Below are positions 32,225 through 40,947 of a stretch of 45,104 nucleotides of DNA, in pieces (position 1 is the first letter of the stretch; each line of letters opens with the position of its first letter). The DNA is taken from contig CAKSUQ010000019.1 in assembly GCA_934502625.1 (NCBI GenBank), positions 1-45,104 on the forward strand, written 5' to 3'. The DNA is from an uncultured Gemmiger sp. GTDB lineage: Bacteria; Bacillota; Clostridia; Oscillospirales; Ruminococcaceae. The notes under the pieces are model-generated. The model was given only the letters and a program-made list of their open reading frames with translations. It searched no databases and was not told where the DNA came from. The position numbers and the translations under genes were made by a program.

Positions 32225-33598
32225 TCACGCCTTCTGCTTTTCCTCCCACTTCGCCGCGCACCGTTGCATCCAGCCGCCTTTGTTGTAATACAAAACAAAC
32301 AGTGCCGATGCCAGCGTCCATGTGATCGGGTAGCTCAGCTCTACCATGGCGACCTCGTGCCGGAGGGGCACAGCGATAAACAGCCACAGCATCCGCAGCC
32401 CGCAGACAAAAAACACCGTGATCAATGTCGGGATGCGCACGTCGCCGCAGCCGCGCAGTGCACCGGCCAGTACCTCGATGCAGACATAGGTGATGTACAC
32501 CGGCGTCAGCACGTGCATCATGCCGACGCCCACCGCGACGACCGCATCGTCCTGACTGAACAGCCGGAACAGCACCTCGGCCGCGTTGTAGAACGTCACG
32601 CTGATAACCAGCGTAATGCCTGCCGCCATGCCAAGGCAGACTTTGACGCCGCGCCGCACGCGGTCATACTGCCGCGCGCCGAAATTCTGCCCCGCAAACG
32701 TCGTGATGGCGATGCCCAGCGAGTTGATCGTCATCCAGAAGACGAAATCGATCTTGCCGTAGACACCCCACGCCGCGATGGTGCTGGTGCCGAAGCTGTT
32801 CATGCTGCTCTGGATAAAGAGGTTGCTGACGTTGTACATCGCGCTCTGGGCGGCGGCGGGCACGCCGATCGTACAGATGGCCGCGAAAACATCGCCGTGC
32901 AGCCGCAGCTTTGCGGCCTGAATGTGCCACGGCACCCCCTGCGAGCCGACGATGCAGCGCAGTGTCAGCACCGCGCTTGCCACCTGACTGAACACCGTTG
33001 CCAGCGCCGCGCCCGCGACGCCCCAGCCAAAGCCCGCGATGAACACAACGTCCAGTGCGATATTGACAAGCGATGCCGCAATCAAAAAGTACAGCGGCCG
33101 CTTGGAGTCGCCGATGGCGCGCAGGATGTTCGTGCCCATGTTGTAGAGCATCTGCGGGATCATGCCGAGGGAGTAGATGCGCAGATACAGCGCTGAATCG
33201 CCAATTATTTCTTCCGGTGTGCCCATCAGGCGCATCATCGGCGCGGCAGTCACCAGCCCCAGCGCCGTCAGCAGCGCGCCGATGGCAACGCTGAGCACCA
33301 GCGCCGTGTGTACCTGCCGGTCGACAGCGTCGGGGTCGTGTGCGCCCCAGCTTTGGGCGATGACAACGCCCGCGCCGCTGCACAGCCCGACGAACAGCCC
33401 GACCAGCAGGTTGACGAACGACCCCGTCGCGCCGACTGCCGCCAGCGCGTTTGTACCCACAAAATTGCCGACGATCAGGGTGTCGGCCGTGTTGTACAGC
33501 TGCTGGAACAACGTGCCGAACCAGATGGGCAGAAAGAACAGCAGCAGCTGTTTCGGGATGCTGCCCGTCAAAATATCCGTTTGTTTGACACTTCGCAT
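32225..33598 (-). CDS. MATE family efflux transporter
   Basis: The 457-residue protein has twelve predicted helices in two similar halves. It begins ILTGSIPKQLLLFFLPIWFG and LYNTADTLIVGNFVGTNALAAVGATG, the typical MATE opening. The second half has NSLGIAITTFAGQNFGARQYDRV, matching the first-half QSWGAHDPDAV. MATE proteins use sodium or proton gradients to expel drugs or metabolites. The substrate cannot be predicted. The ribosome site is weak (GTGAG), but the promoter is strong and overlaps that of the divergent LRR operon. Confidence 0.92.
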   Translation of the reverse strand: MRSVKQTDILTGSIPKQLLLFFLPIWFGTLFQQLYNTADTLIVGNFVGTNALAAVGATGSFVNLLVGLFVGLCSGAGVVIAQSWGAHDPDAVDRQVHTALVLSVAIGALLTALGLVTAAPMMRLMGTPEEIIGDSALYLRIYSLGMIPQMLYNMGTNILRAIGDSKRPLYFLIAASLVNIALDVVFIAGFGWGVAGAALATVFSQVASAVLTLRCIVGSQGVPWHIQAAKLRLHGDVFAAICTIGVPAAAQSAMYNVSNLFIQSSMNSFGTSTIAAWGVYGKIDFVFWMTINSLGIAITTFAGQNFGARQYDRVRRGVKVCLGMAAGITLVISVTFYNAAEVLFRLFSQDDAVVAVGVGMMHVLTPVYITYVCIEVLAGALRGCGDVRIPTLITVFFVCGLRMLWLFIAVPLRHEVAMVELSYPITWTLASALFVLYYNKGGWMQRCAAKWEEKQKA

Positions 33599-33632
33599 AT
33601 TTTTATCTCACTTTTCTGTTTCTCACAACCTC

Positions 33633-33661
33633 ATTTTATGCTATAATGACCCTAATGTAAA
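33633..33661 (-). promoter_or_regulatory. Promoter of the MATE gene
   Basis: On the minus strand TTTACA (33661-33656), a 17-base spacer and TAAAAT (33638-33633) are seen. Its spacer contains the -10 of the opposing promoter. Confidence 0.65.
33639..33647 (+). promoter_or_regulatory. Extended -10 promoter of the LRR/VWA/MoxR operon
   Basis: TATGCTATAAT includes the extended -10 TGCTATAAT (33639-33647), 27 bases before the GTG start. No clear -35 is visible. It lies within the spacer of the divergent MATE promoter. Confidence 0.6.
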
Positions 33662-33673
33662 GGGGTGATTTTT

Positions 33674-34573
33674 GTGGCGGTCTATTGGGAGCCGTGTCCC
33701 GCCGGGGCACGGGTGCTGCGGGTGCTGGGGGATACCCCCTGCCCCGCCGTCCCCGCCGGCATCGAGGGGCTGCCCGTCGCCGAGGTCGGCGCGTACTGCT
33801 TTGCGGACAAGCCTGTCAAGGCCGTGGCGCGCCTTGCGGGCAGCAGCGGGCATGAGATCACCGGCAATTTTGTCGAGGAAGTCACACTGCCCGACACCGT
33901 GCGGGTGCTGGACAGCGCGGCGTTTTACAACTGCCGCAAACTGCGCCGGGTCAGTCTGGGCGCGGGGGTCGAGGGCTTCGGCAGTGACCTGTTCACGAAC
34001 TGCCGCAGCTTGGAGACGTTTGTGCTGCGCGCCGCGCCCGACGCCCCCACCGGGCTGAAAAAGCTGTTGGGCGCGGTCAGTGCTGACGTCACAGTCGAGC
34101 TGGACGGCGCACGGCTGTTCTACCCCGAATACTCGGAATTTCTGGACGAGAACACGCCCGCGCACATCTTCAACCACAGCATTGAGGGCGAGGGCTATCG
34201 GATGCGGCAGTGCTTCACGCCGGGCGGCGCGGTGGATTATGCGGCGTTTGACGCGTCCTTCGCACAAGCCTGCGTCGGCGAGAGTGAGCGCACGCTCTGC
34301 CGGTTGGCGCTGGGGCGGCTGGTGCTGCCGTTCGCGCTGTCCGCCGACGCCCGCGCCGACTACGAGTTTTACCTGACCGCCCACCCCGACGCGGCGTTCC
34401 GGCTTGCCATCGACACCCACGACGAAGCCGCGCTGCGGCTACTGGTCGGGCTGGGCTTGCCCACGGCAGAGGCCGCAGCCTACTGTTCCCGCGCCGGTTG
34501 GAGCGCCGGGGCAGCCATTTTGCTAGGCCGCGCCAAGCGGGTGAAAAAGACGTATAGTTTTGAGGATCTGTGA
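33674..34573 (+). CDS. BspA-type leucine-rich repeat protein
   Basis: I choose GTG 33674 because AAAGGGG lies eight bases before it; GTG 33665 overlaps that site. The 299-residue protein has no signal peptide, so it should be cytoplasmic. Residues 25-140 contain BspA/LRR_5-type repeats: EEVTLPDTVRVLDSAAFYNC, then LRRVSLGAGVEGFGSDLFTN and SLETFVLRA. The C-terminal half is helical and unrecognised, ending in a helix-rich segment like ankyrin (DEAALRLLVGLGLPTAEAAA). It is separated by a single base from a metallopeptidase/VWA gene and forms an operon with a MoxR ATPase. A protein-binding or substrate-recognition role for that machine is my inference. Confidence 0.75.
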   Translation: MAVYWEPCPAGARVLRVLGDTPCPAVPAGIEGLPVAEVGAYCFADKPVKAVARLAGSSGHEITGNFVEEVTLPDTVRVLDSAAFYNCRKLRRVSLGAGVEGFGSDLFTNCRSLETFVLRAAPDAPTGLKKLLGAVSADVTVELDGARLFYPEYSEFLDENTPAHIFNHSIEGEGYRMRQCFTPGGAVDYAAFDASFAQACVGESERTLCRLALGRLVLPFALSADARADYEFYLTAHPDAAFRLAIDTHDEAALRLLVGLGLPTAEAAAYCSRAGWSAGAAILLGRAKRVKKTYSFEDL

Positions 34574-34574
34574 A

Positions 34575-35888
34575 ATGCCCAAACACATCCAAACCCAAAC
34601 CGAATGGGAACAAACCATGGCGCGGCGCATTATGGAGCAACTGCGGGGTGAATTGTACCTCGACCAGCGCTACCTGACGGCGGCGCTCGGCGCGCTGCCC
34701 GCCGCCCCCGTGGAAACCGGCGGCAGCTTTGCCACCGACGGCGGGCAGCTTTACTACCCCGTGCCGTGGGTGCTGGACACCTACCGCAAAAACCGCCGCT
34801 ATCTGCCGCGTGCCTACCTGCACAGCCTGTTCCACTGTATCTTCCGCCACCTCTGGCTGCGGGACAAGCGCGACCCCGACCTGTGGGGGCTGGCCTGCGA
34901 TATTGCCGTGGAAAGCACCCTCGACGCGCTGAACACCCCTGCCGCCAAGCGCCCCGTCGGCTGGGTGCGGCAGCAATGTTATACACAACTGCGTGAATCG
35001 TGCAAATTTCTGGCCGCAGGCCCCATCTATCGTGTCCTGATGGAGACCGGCGCCGAGACCTTAAACAAATGGCAGCGGGAATTTTATACCGACAGCCACC
35101 GCCTTTGGCCGGCTGACCCCGACAGCCCCGCTGCCCAGATGCGCGGCAAGCAGTGGGAAAACCTAGGCCGCCAGACCGAGTTGAGCATCGAGGAATCCGG
35201 CCAGCGCGCCGGGCAGGACACCGCCGCGCAGGCCTTGCAGGCGCAGGTGCAGGCCGGGCGCAGCCGCCGCACCTACCGCGATTTCCTGCGCCGCTTCGCC
35301 GTCTGGCACGAGGAACCGCACCTCGACCCCGACGAATTCGACCTCGGCTTTTACAGCTACGGCCTGCGTACCTACGGCAACCTGCCGCTGATCGAACCGC
35401 TGGAAAGCCGCGAGGTGAAAAAGATCCGCGATTTCGTCATCGTCGTCGACACCAGCGAGTCGACGGCGGGCGAACTGGTGAAGGCGTTTTTGAAGGAGAC
35501 CTTCACCCTGTTAAAAAGTCAGGACAGCTTCTTCCGGCAGTGCCGCATCCTCGTCATGCAGGCGGACAACGCTGTGCGGGACGAGGTCTGGCTCGACGAT
35601 CTCGATGCGCTTGACCGCTACACGGCGCAGTTCACGCTGGTGGGCGGCGGCGGAACGGACTTCCGCCCCGCGTTCGCCCGCATTGCCCAGCTGCGGCAGG
35701 GCGGCGCGCTGCGCGATCTGCAAGGCGTTTTGTACTTCACAGACGGCAAGGGCATCTACCCTGCCAAGCGCCCTCCGTTTGAGACGGCGTTCCTGTTTTT
35801 GGAGGATGGCTCCCCCGCACCCGACGTGCCCGCATGGGCGATGAAACTGGTGCTGCAGCCCGAAGAATTCGACCCGAAAGGACGATGA
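34575..35888 (+). CDS. DUF2201-type putative metallopeptidase with VWA-like domain
   Basis: The ATG 34575 follows GAGG by nine bases. The 437-residue protein has an N-terminal domain with HSLFHCIFRHLW (about residues 85-96) followed by DIAVESTLDAL, the histidine-rich zinc-site pattern of DUF2201 putative metallopeptidases. Residues 280-430 form a von Willebrand A-like domain opening with DFVIVVDTSEST, a MIDAS-type DxSxS, and containing GGGGTDFRPAF. VWA proteins encoded beside MoxR ATPases act as their metal-dependent adaptors. Cytoplasmic location is likely because there is no signal or helix. Peptidase activity is predicted only from histidine spacing. Confidence 0.85.
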   Translation: MPKHIQTQTEWEQTMARRIMEQLRGELYLDQRYLTAALGALPAAPVETGGSFATDGGQLYYPVPWVLDTYRKNRRYLPRAYLHSLFHCIFRHLWLRDKRDPDLWGLACDIAVESTLDALNTPAAKRPVGWVRQQCYTQLRESCKFLAAGPIYRVLMETGAETLNKWQREFYTDSHRLWPADPDSPAAQMRGKQWENLGRQTELSIEESGQRAGQDTAAQALQAQVQAGRSRRTYRDFLRRFAVWHEEPHLDPDEFDLGFYSYGLRTYGNLPLIEPLESREVKKIRDFVIVVDTSESTAGELVKAFLKETFTLLKSQDSFFRQCRILVMQADNAVRDEVWLDDLDALDRYTAQFTLVGGGGTDFRPAFARIAQLRQGGALRDLQGVLYFTDGKGIYPAKRPPFETAFLFLEDGSPAPDVPAWAMKLVLQPEEFDPKGR

Positions 35889-35891
35889 ACC

Positions 35892-37427
35892 ATGGATATT
35901 CAACGTGCCAAAGAGGAAATCAAGTGCGCCGTGCAGGCGTACCTTGCCACGGACGACGTTGGCCGCCCGCTGATCCCGCCTGTGCGCCAGCGTCCCATTT
36001 TGCTGATGGGGCCGCCGGGCGTCGGCAAAACGCAGATCATGGAGCAGATCGCGCAGGAATGCGACATTGCCCTCGTGGCTTACACCATCACCCACCACAC
36101 GCGGCAGAGCGCCGTCGGCCTGCCCTTCATCCGGGAGCGGGACTTCGGCGGTAAGACCCACAGCGTGACCGAGTACACAATGAGCGAGATCATCGCCAGC
36201 GTCTACGCGGCGATGGAGCGTACCGGCAAGCAGCACGGCATTTTGTTCATCGACGAGATCAACTGCGTCAGCGAGACGCTTGCCCCGACGATGCTGCAAT
36301 TTTTGCAGTGCAAGACCTTCGGCAACCAAGCCGTGCCGGAGGGCTGGGTCATCGTGGCGGCGGGCAACCCGCCCGAATACAACAAGAGCGTGCGGGAATT
36401 TGACCTTGTCACCCTCGACCGCGTGCGGCGCATCGACATCGAACCGAAGCTGAGCGTCTGGCAGGACTACGCCCGCGCCCACCGGCTGCACCCCGCCGTG
36501 ACGGCCTACTTGGAACTGCGCCCCCAGCATTTTTACAAGATCGAGAACGACGTCGACGGCGTGCAGTTCGTGACTGCCCGCGGGTGGGAGGATCTGTCCG
36601 CCTACCTGCAGGCGGCGGACGCGCTGAACCTGCCGGTGGACGAGGGCGTCGTCGGGCAGTATCTGCGCCACCCGGAGGTCGCACGGGATTTCGCGGCGTA
36701 TTGGGCGCTGTACCGCAAATATCACGAGGACTACGGCGTCGAGGACATCTTGCAGGGCAAGCCCTTCGACGCGGTCGTCGCCCGCGCCATGGATGCGAGC
36801 TTTGACGAGCGCATCAGCCTTGTCACTCTGCTGCTGGCCGGACTGAACACCCGCTTTGCGGCCGCTGCCGCCACGGGCGCGGTGACCGACGCCTGCTACC
36901 AGCAGCTGCGCAGCTTCAAGCGGGCGCTGACCCAGCAGACCGACGCCGACCCGGCAGCGCTTTTTGCCGACCAGTGCAAGACCTACCGCGCGCGGCTGGA
37001 CGCCGACAAGGCCGCCGGGGCGCTGCTGCCCGACGAGGCCGCCGCACGCACCCGCACGCTGAACCTGCTGAACGCGTGGGGCAAGCTGCTGGGTGGCGCC
37101 CTTGACGCCGACGACGCCTTCGACACGGTGCGCGGGGCGTTCAACGCGCAGGTGCGCCGCCGCGAGGAGACCGTCGCCGCCGCCAGCGTCGCGCTGGAAT
37201 TTGCCTTTGATTTTATGGAGCAGGCCTTCGAGGACGGGCAGGAGATGGTCGTCTTCGTCAATGAGCTGGCGCTGGGTCCCGATTCCGCGCCGTTCTTGGC
37301 CGAAAACGACTGCGAGCGGTTCGAGCAGTACAGCGAAAAATTGCTGCTGCACGGCGGCGAGGACGAGCTGCTGGCGGAGTTGCAGCGGGATGACATACGC
37401 GGCGAGGAACACTCGGCGGAGTTTTAA
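35892..37427 (+). CDS. MoxR family AAA+ ATPase
   Basis: The 511-residue protein carries Walker A LMGPPGVGKT (about residues 37-46), Walker B ILFIDEINCV and sensor 1 IVAAGNPPEYN. DRVRRIDIE lies near the arginine finger. MoxR ATPases form rings that remodel or insert metal into partner proteins, usually with a VWA protein, which is the gene immediately upstream (gap three bases). The C-terminal 220 residues are a long helical region rich in alanine and charged residues (LRSFKRALTQQTDADPAALF), longer than in short MoxR proteins. The client protein is not evident. The LRR gene at the start of the operon is a candidate partner. Confidence 0.9.
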   Translation: MDIQRAKEEIKCAVQAYLATDDVGRPLIPPVRQRPILLMGPPGVGKTQIMEQIAQECDIALVAYTITHHTRQSAVGLPFIRERDFGGKTHSVTEYTMSEIIASVYAAMERTGKQHGILFIDEINCVSETLAPTMLQFLQCKTFGNQAVPEGWVIVAAGNPPEYNKSVREFDLVTLDRVRRIDIEPKLSVWQDYARAHRLHPAVTAYLELRPQHFYKIENDVDGVQFVTARGWEDLSAYLQAADALNLPVDEGVVGQYLRHPEVARDFAAYWALYRKYHEDYGVEDILQGKPFDAVVARAMDASFDERISLVTLLLAGLNTRFAAAAATGAVTDACYQQLRSFKRALTQQTDADPAALFADQCKTYRARLDADKAAGALLPDEAAARTRTLNLLNAWGKLLGGALDADDAFDTVRGAFNAQVRRREETVAAASVALEFAFDFMEQAFEDGQEMVVFVNELALGPDSAPFLAENDCERFEQYSEKLLLHGGEDELLAELQRDDIRGEEHSAEF

Positions 37428-37439
37428 ACGGGCAGCCAC

Positions 37440-37668
37440 GGCAGCCGCCAAATTCCACGGGCGGATATGGAATCCGCCCCTACGGAGTTGTAGGGGGCGG
37501 CGTCCCCGACGCCCCGTATGGCAGAAGCCCACCTCCCGCAAAAAGTATTACTTCTCGTCAAATTCTTTACTCTTACCGCAATCTTTGTTATAATAACTCT
37601 AATCCGGCTGAACGTAGGGGCGGGGCTGTGCTCCGCCTGTGGGGCGTCGAGGACGCCGCCCCCTACAG
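37440..37668. repeat. Four family A palindromes
   Basis: Copies at about 37458-37484 (core GGATATGGAATCC), 37488-37520 (GGCGTCCCCGACGCC), 37613-37640 (GGCGGGGCTGTGCTCCGCC) and 37641-37668 (GGCGTCGAGGACGCC). Two lie in the leader of the ACT-domain gene and two upstream of its promoter. Confidence 0.75.
37566..37594 (+). promoter_or_regulatory. Promoter of the ACT/UPF0210 operon
   Basis: TTTACT (37566-37571), a 17-base spacer and TATAAT (37589-37594), with TGT directly before the -10. The leader of about 100 bases contains two palindromic repeats. Confidence 0.7.
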
Positions 37669-37700
37669 CCACTGCCGGGTAACTATGAGGGGGTCATACT

Positions 37701-37970
37701 ATGAAAGCTGTTATCACTGTCATCGGGCGGGACACCGTGGGCGTCGTCGCCAAGGTCAGCGCGGTCTGCGCCGAGCTGAATATCAACATCGAGGATGTTT
37801 CCCAGTCCATCATGCAGGAGATGTTCTGCATGATCATGCTGGTCGACCTGAGCAAGTCCACCGCCGAAGCCGCCGCTGTGCGCGACCGCTTCGCGGAGCT
37901 GGGCAAGGAGATGAAGATGCAGGTCACCGTGACCCGGCAGGAAGTCTTCGACGCCATGCACACCATTTAA
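37701..37970 (+). CDS. ACT domain protein, UPF0237 family
   Basis: The 89-residue protein is a single ACT domain: [20 protein letters not shown] with the glycine turn, then [23 protein letters not shown]0237 proteins are small cytoplasmic ligand-binding proteins, presumably sensing an amino acid. The start follows GAGGGGG. It lies 13 bases ahead of a UPF0210 gene, a pairing that is widespread in Firmicutes and archaea, which suggests a shared but unknown metabolic role. Confidence 0.92.
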   Translation: MKAVITVIGRDTVGVVAKVSAVCAELNINIEDVSQSIMQEMFCMIMLVDLSKSTAEAAAVRDRFAELGKEMKMQVTVTRQEVFDAMHTI

Positions 37971-37983
37971 GGGGGGCGGCCAC

Positions 37984-39351
37984 ATGAGAATCATCAACAG
38001 CCGCGACATCATGGAGACGATCGAGATGCTCACCGCTGAGAACCTCGACGTCCGCACCGTCACTATGGGTATCAGCCTGCTGGACTGCATCGATCCCGAC
38101 GGCGACAAGGCCTGCGAGAAAATTTACAACAAGATCGTCCGTCTGGCAGGCAATCTGGTGCCCGTCGTCAACGGCATCAGCGCCGAGTACGGCATTCCCA
38201 TCGTCAACAAGCGCATCAGCGTCACGCCCATCGCCATGCTGCTGGGCGCTTCGCCCGACGCCGACCCGGTCAAATACGCCCATGCGCTTGACCGCGCGGC
38301 CAAGGCCGTGGGCGTCAACTTCATCGGCGGCTTCGGCGCGCTGGTGCACAAGGGCTTTTCGGCGGGCGACAAACGCCTGATCGAGGCCATCCCCCGCGCG
38401 CTGGCCGAGACCGATATCGTTTGCTCCAGCGTCAATATCGGCTCGACGAAGTCCGGCATCAACATGGATGCCGTCAAACTGATGGGGCAGGTCGTGCGCG
38501 AGACCGCCGAGCTGACGAAGGACAATATGTGCATGGGCGACGCGAAGCTCGTCGTCTTCTGCAATGCGCCGGAGGATAACCCGTTCATGGCGGGCGCATT
38601 CCACGGCGCGGGCGAGCCGGACTGCGAGATCCACGTCGGCGTTTCCGGCCCCGGTGCAGTGCGCGCCGCGCTGGCAAAGCTGCCCAAGGACGCCCCGATG
38701 GACGAGGTGGCCGAGCTTGTCAAGCGCACGGCGTTCAAGATCACCCGTCTGGGGCAGCTGGTGGCGAACCTCGCCAGCGAGCGTCTCGGCGTGCCCGCCG
38801 GCATCATTGACCTGTCGCTTGCCCCGACGCCCGCCATCGGCGACAGCGTTGCGAATATCCTCGAAGAGATGGGTCTGGAAAGCTGCGGCTGCTGCGGCAC
38901 CACGGCCTGCCTTGCCCTGCTGAACGACGCGGTCAAAAAGGGCGGTGTCATGGCGTCCAACCACGTGGGCGGCCTGTCCGGCGCGTTCATCCCCGTGTCG
39001 GAAGATGACGGCATGATCAACGCCGCCAACTGCGGCAGCCTGACGCTGGAAAAGCTGGAGGCTATGACAGCGGTCTGCTCGGTGGGTATCGACATGGTCG
39101 TCATCCCCGGCGACACTTCCGCCGAGGTCATCAGCGGCCTGATCGCGGACGAAGCTGCCATCGGCATGGTGAACAGCAAGACCACCGCCGTGCGCGTCAT
39201 CCCCGCCATCGGCCACAAGGCCGGCGATGTGCTGGACTTCGGCGGCCTGCTGGGTCACGCGCCCATCATGCCCATCAGCAAGTTCAGTCCCGCCGTCATG
39301 ATCCACCGCGGCGGCCGCATCCCCGCCCCGATGCAGGCACTGAAGAACTAA
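37984..39351 (+). CDS. UPF0210 (DUF711, PFL-like fold) protein
   Basis: The 455-residue protein matches UPF0210/DUF711 in length and motifs: [20 protein letters not shown] at the N-terminus, [34 protein letters not shown] and [21 protein letters not shown] central cysteine cluster, [17 protein letters not shown], is also present. The fold is related to pyruvate-formate-lyase-like barrels, but no glycyl radical site is visible. The start follows GGGGGG. Function is unknown; the ACT-domain partner upstream may regulate it. Confidence 0.93.
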   Translation: MRIINSRDIMETIEMLTAENLDVRTVTMGISLLDCIDPDGDKACEKIYNKIVRLAGNLVPVVNGISAEYGIPIVNKRISVTPIAMLLGASPDADPVKYAHALDRAAKAVGVNFIGGFGALVHKGFSAGDKRLIEAIPRALAETDIVCSSVNIGSTKSGINMDAVKLMGQVVRETAELTKDNMCMGDAKLVVFCNAPEDNPFMAGAFHGAGEPDCEIHVGVSGPGAVRAALAKLPKDAPMDEVAELVKRTAFKITRLGQLVANLASERLGVPAGIIDLSLAPTPAIGDSVANILEEMGLESCGCCGTTACLALLNDAVKKGGVMASNHVGGLSGAFIPVSEDDGMINAANCGSLTLEKLEAMTAVCSVGIDMVVIPGDTSAEVISGLIADEAAIGMVNSKTTAVRVIPAIGHKAGDVLDFGGLLGHAPIMPISKFSPAVMIHRGGRIPAPMQALKN

Positions 39352-39365
39352 TTGCAATACAAACA

Positions 39366-39399
39366 CCGCCCATGCCGGGATTGGCATGGGCGGTTTTTT
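39366..39399 (+). terminator. Rho-independent terminator of the UPF0210 operon
   Basis: CCGCCCATGCC (39366-39376) pairs perfectly with GGCATGGGCGG (39383-39393) around GGGATT. Six Ts follow. Confidence 0.9.
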
Positions 39400-39404
39400 G
39401 TGTA

Positions 39405-39592
39405 CTCGGAGGGGGCAAGCTCCCTACAGAATGTCGTTCACGGGTGCTCTGTAGGGAGCGGTCTTGACCGCTCCGGGGAAGTTTCCGGCTGCCGCAGGGT
39501 GCCACGGGACGCATATGCGTCCCCTACAAACCGTCCGTTCACGGCATACTGTAGGGGCGGCATATATGCCGCCCGGCAACATTGCGGCAGAC
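39405..39592. repeat. Four family A palindromes, paired in opposite orientations
   Basis: Units ending CTCCCTACAG (about 39411-39427), starting TGTAGGGAGCGGTCTTGACC (39451-39477), GGGACGCATATGCGTCCC followed by CTAC (39506-39527), and TGTAGGGGCGGCATATATGC (39550-39576). Each CTACA unit is followed by a spacer containing GTTCACGG and then an oppositely facing TGTAGGG unit. Confidence 0.75.
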
Positions 39593-39617
39593 GCCCGTTC
39601 AAAATCCACCGCCCGTT

Positions 39618-40115
39618 TCAGCCGCAATCTTCAATGCCCAGCCGCTCAACCAGCCCGCCCGTCGTCCCTTCGTACAGCTCGCGTTCCAGCTGCGCTTTAA
39701 AGGCCGCCTTGTCCAACTGCAATGTGTCAAGGTAATCCGCCCGCGCGGCAAATTCCCCCGCGCCCAGCTGATAATTTTTGTACTGCTCAGCGTTTATTTT
39801 CTGCAGTACGACCATGGCTTCCCCGGCGGTGTTGACAAACTCGTCGGCGGCACGGGCGTCGTTCAGGGCTTTGCGCGCGGGGGCATCGGCAAAGTCCGCC
39901 GCGAACCACGCTTTCAGCTGGCGCGCTGTCAAGCCCTGCGCCTGCGTTTCTTCCCAGACGTAGGCTTTATAGTCGGCTATGTCCGGCACCTCGATGCCGT
40001 ATTCCACCACCGCACGGTCGACAATGCGGTCGCACTGCCACTGTGTACACGGCGCGTGCCAAACCGCAACGCCCAACACCGCCGCAAGACACACCCCTGC
40101 AAGGATCTTCTTCAT
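39618..40115 (-). CDS. Small secreted protein of unknown function
   Basis: The 165-residue protein starts MKKILAGVCLAAVLGVAVWH, a signal peptide or single N-terminal anchor, and continues as a charged helical region (WFAADFADAPARKALNDARA, LQLDKAAFKAQLERELYEG). There is no recognisable domain. A possible ribosome site AGGGAG lies about 12 bases from the ATG. It follows, but is separated by a terminator from, the ECF sigma/anti-sigma operon. Extracytoplasmic location is the only safe inference. Confidence 0.65.
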   Translation of the reverse strand: MKKILAGVCLAAVLGVAVWHAPCTQWQCDRIVDRAVVEYGIEVPDIADYKAYVWEETQAQGLTARQLKAWFAADFADAPARKALNDARAADEFVNTAGEAMVVLQKINAEQYKNYQLGAGEFAARADYLDTLQLDKAAFKAQLERELYEGTTGGLVERLGIEDCG

Positions 40116-40200
40116 ATGCGCTTCACGCTCCCTTCTGCCTGTAGAACGCAGCCACCCGGTTTCGTGTGACAGGATTTTATCGCTTTCTCTCTTTTTACCA

Positions 40201-40246
40201 GAAAAGCAAAGGGCGTTTTGTCAAAAACAGACAAACGCCCTTTGCT
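40201..40246 (-). terminator. Terminator overlapping the anti-sigma stop codon
   Basis: The minus-strand stem is 17 bp with a single bulged base (40205-40222 with 40230-40246), followed by TTTTCT. The first stem base is also the last base of the TGA stop codon, so a ribosome at the stop would sit on the stem. Confidence 0.8.
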
Positions 40247-40947
40247 CAGTTTATATTTTCCGCCACACGCTGTAATTCTTCACGTAACACATTTCCTACC
40301 ACCGTACACGCAACACCATCTTGCTCCCAAAAAAGATAATACGTTGTCGAACCGTCAAAGTTTGAACTTGTCCCCAACGTTGCGGGCTTGTCGTTGACGG
40401 TTGTTTCAGTGTAGACCGTGTGTTCGTTGTCCATGATCTCCTCCGACGCAACTGGTCCGATGGCATAGCAACTCACGATGTAATTCTGCCCATTTTCGGC
40501 ATCGTACCCGTGGAAGAACATCTCCGGCGTGTCGATGTACTGCACCTCGTCCAGTACAAAGCCCGGCGGCGTGTAGCGGTCAGTGAACCCCTCCGGCAAA
40601 GCTGTCAGCGTGTCGCCCTCGGTCTCATAAGTCAGGTGCATTTCGGTCGGCAGCCATTGTATAACGGCTGTGTAGATTGCATGGCGCAGTTCGGCGTTTG
40701 CAGCAAAAACGCCCGCCACAAGCAGCGCTGTCACCAGCAAAACCATCACCAGCCGCTTGCGCATATGGCTGTGCCGTGTCTGCCTTTTCAGGGCGGCGTA
40801 CAAACGCGCGTCCCAGCGCGACGTATCAGGGTACTGCCGTTTCAGTTCCGCCGGGGATGGTGTCTGCGCTAGCTCACAGTCGATTTCGGCGTGCAACGCC
40901 ATTTCCAGAGCCGCGTCAAAGGAAATTTTTGTTTCATTTGTTTCCAT
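40246..40947 (-). CDS. Membrane anti-sigma-like protein with DUF4367-type domain
   Basis: The ATG 40947 follows GGAAGGAGC and overlaps the sigma gene by 14 bases, so I use it over the longer frame. The 233-residue product has a cytosolic segment of about 80 residues (SFDAALEMALHAEIDCELAQ), one membrane helix (LVMVLLVTALLVAGVFA) and an extracellular domain. That domain has LPEGFTDRYTPPGFVLDEVQ and YYLFWEQDGVACTVVG, the DUF4367 pattern. Translational overlap with an ECF sigma gene argues that it binds and silences that factor and senses an outside signal. No zinc-site (ZAS) cysteines are visible. Confidence 0.82.
   Translation of the reverse strand: METNETKISFDAALEMALHAEIDCELAQTPSPAELKRQYPDTSRWDARLYAALKRQTRHSHMRKRLVMVLLVTALLVAGVFAANAELRHAIYTAVIQWLPTEMHLTYETEGDTLTALPEGFTDRYTPPGFVLDEVQYIDTPEMFFHGYDAENGQNYIVSCYAIGPVASEEIMDNEHTVYTETTVNDKPATLGTSSNFDGSTTYYLFWEQDGVACTVVGNVLREELQRVAENIN

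Noticed and set aside
35511..37541. A 676-codon minus-strand open frame
   Set aside because: It covers the antisense of the VWA and MoxR genes and a repeat; composition is a GC-bias artefact.
39405..39592. Possible CRISPR array
   Set aside because: Units are palindromes of varying core in both orientations, without identical direct repeats or regular spacers, and no cas genes are present.
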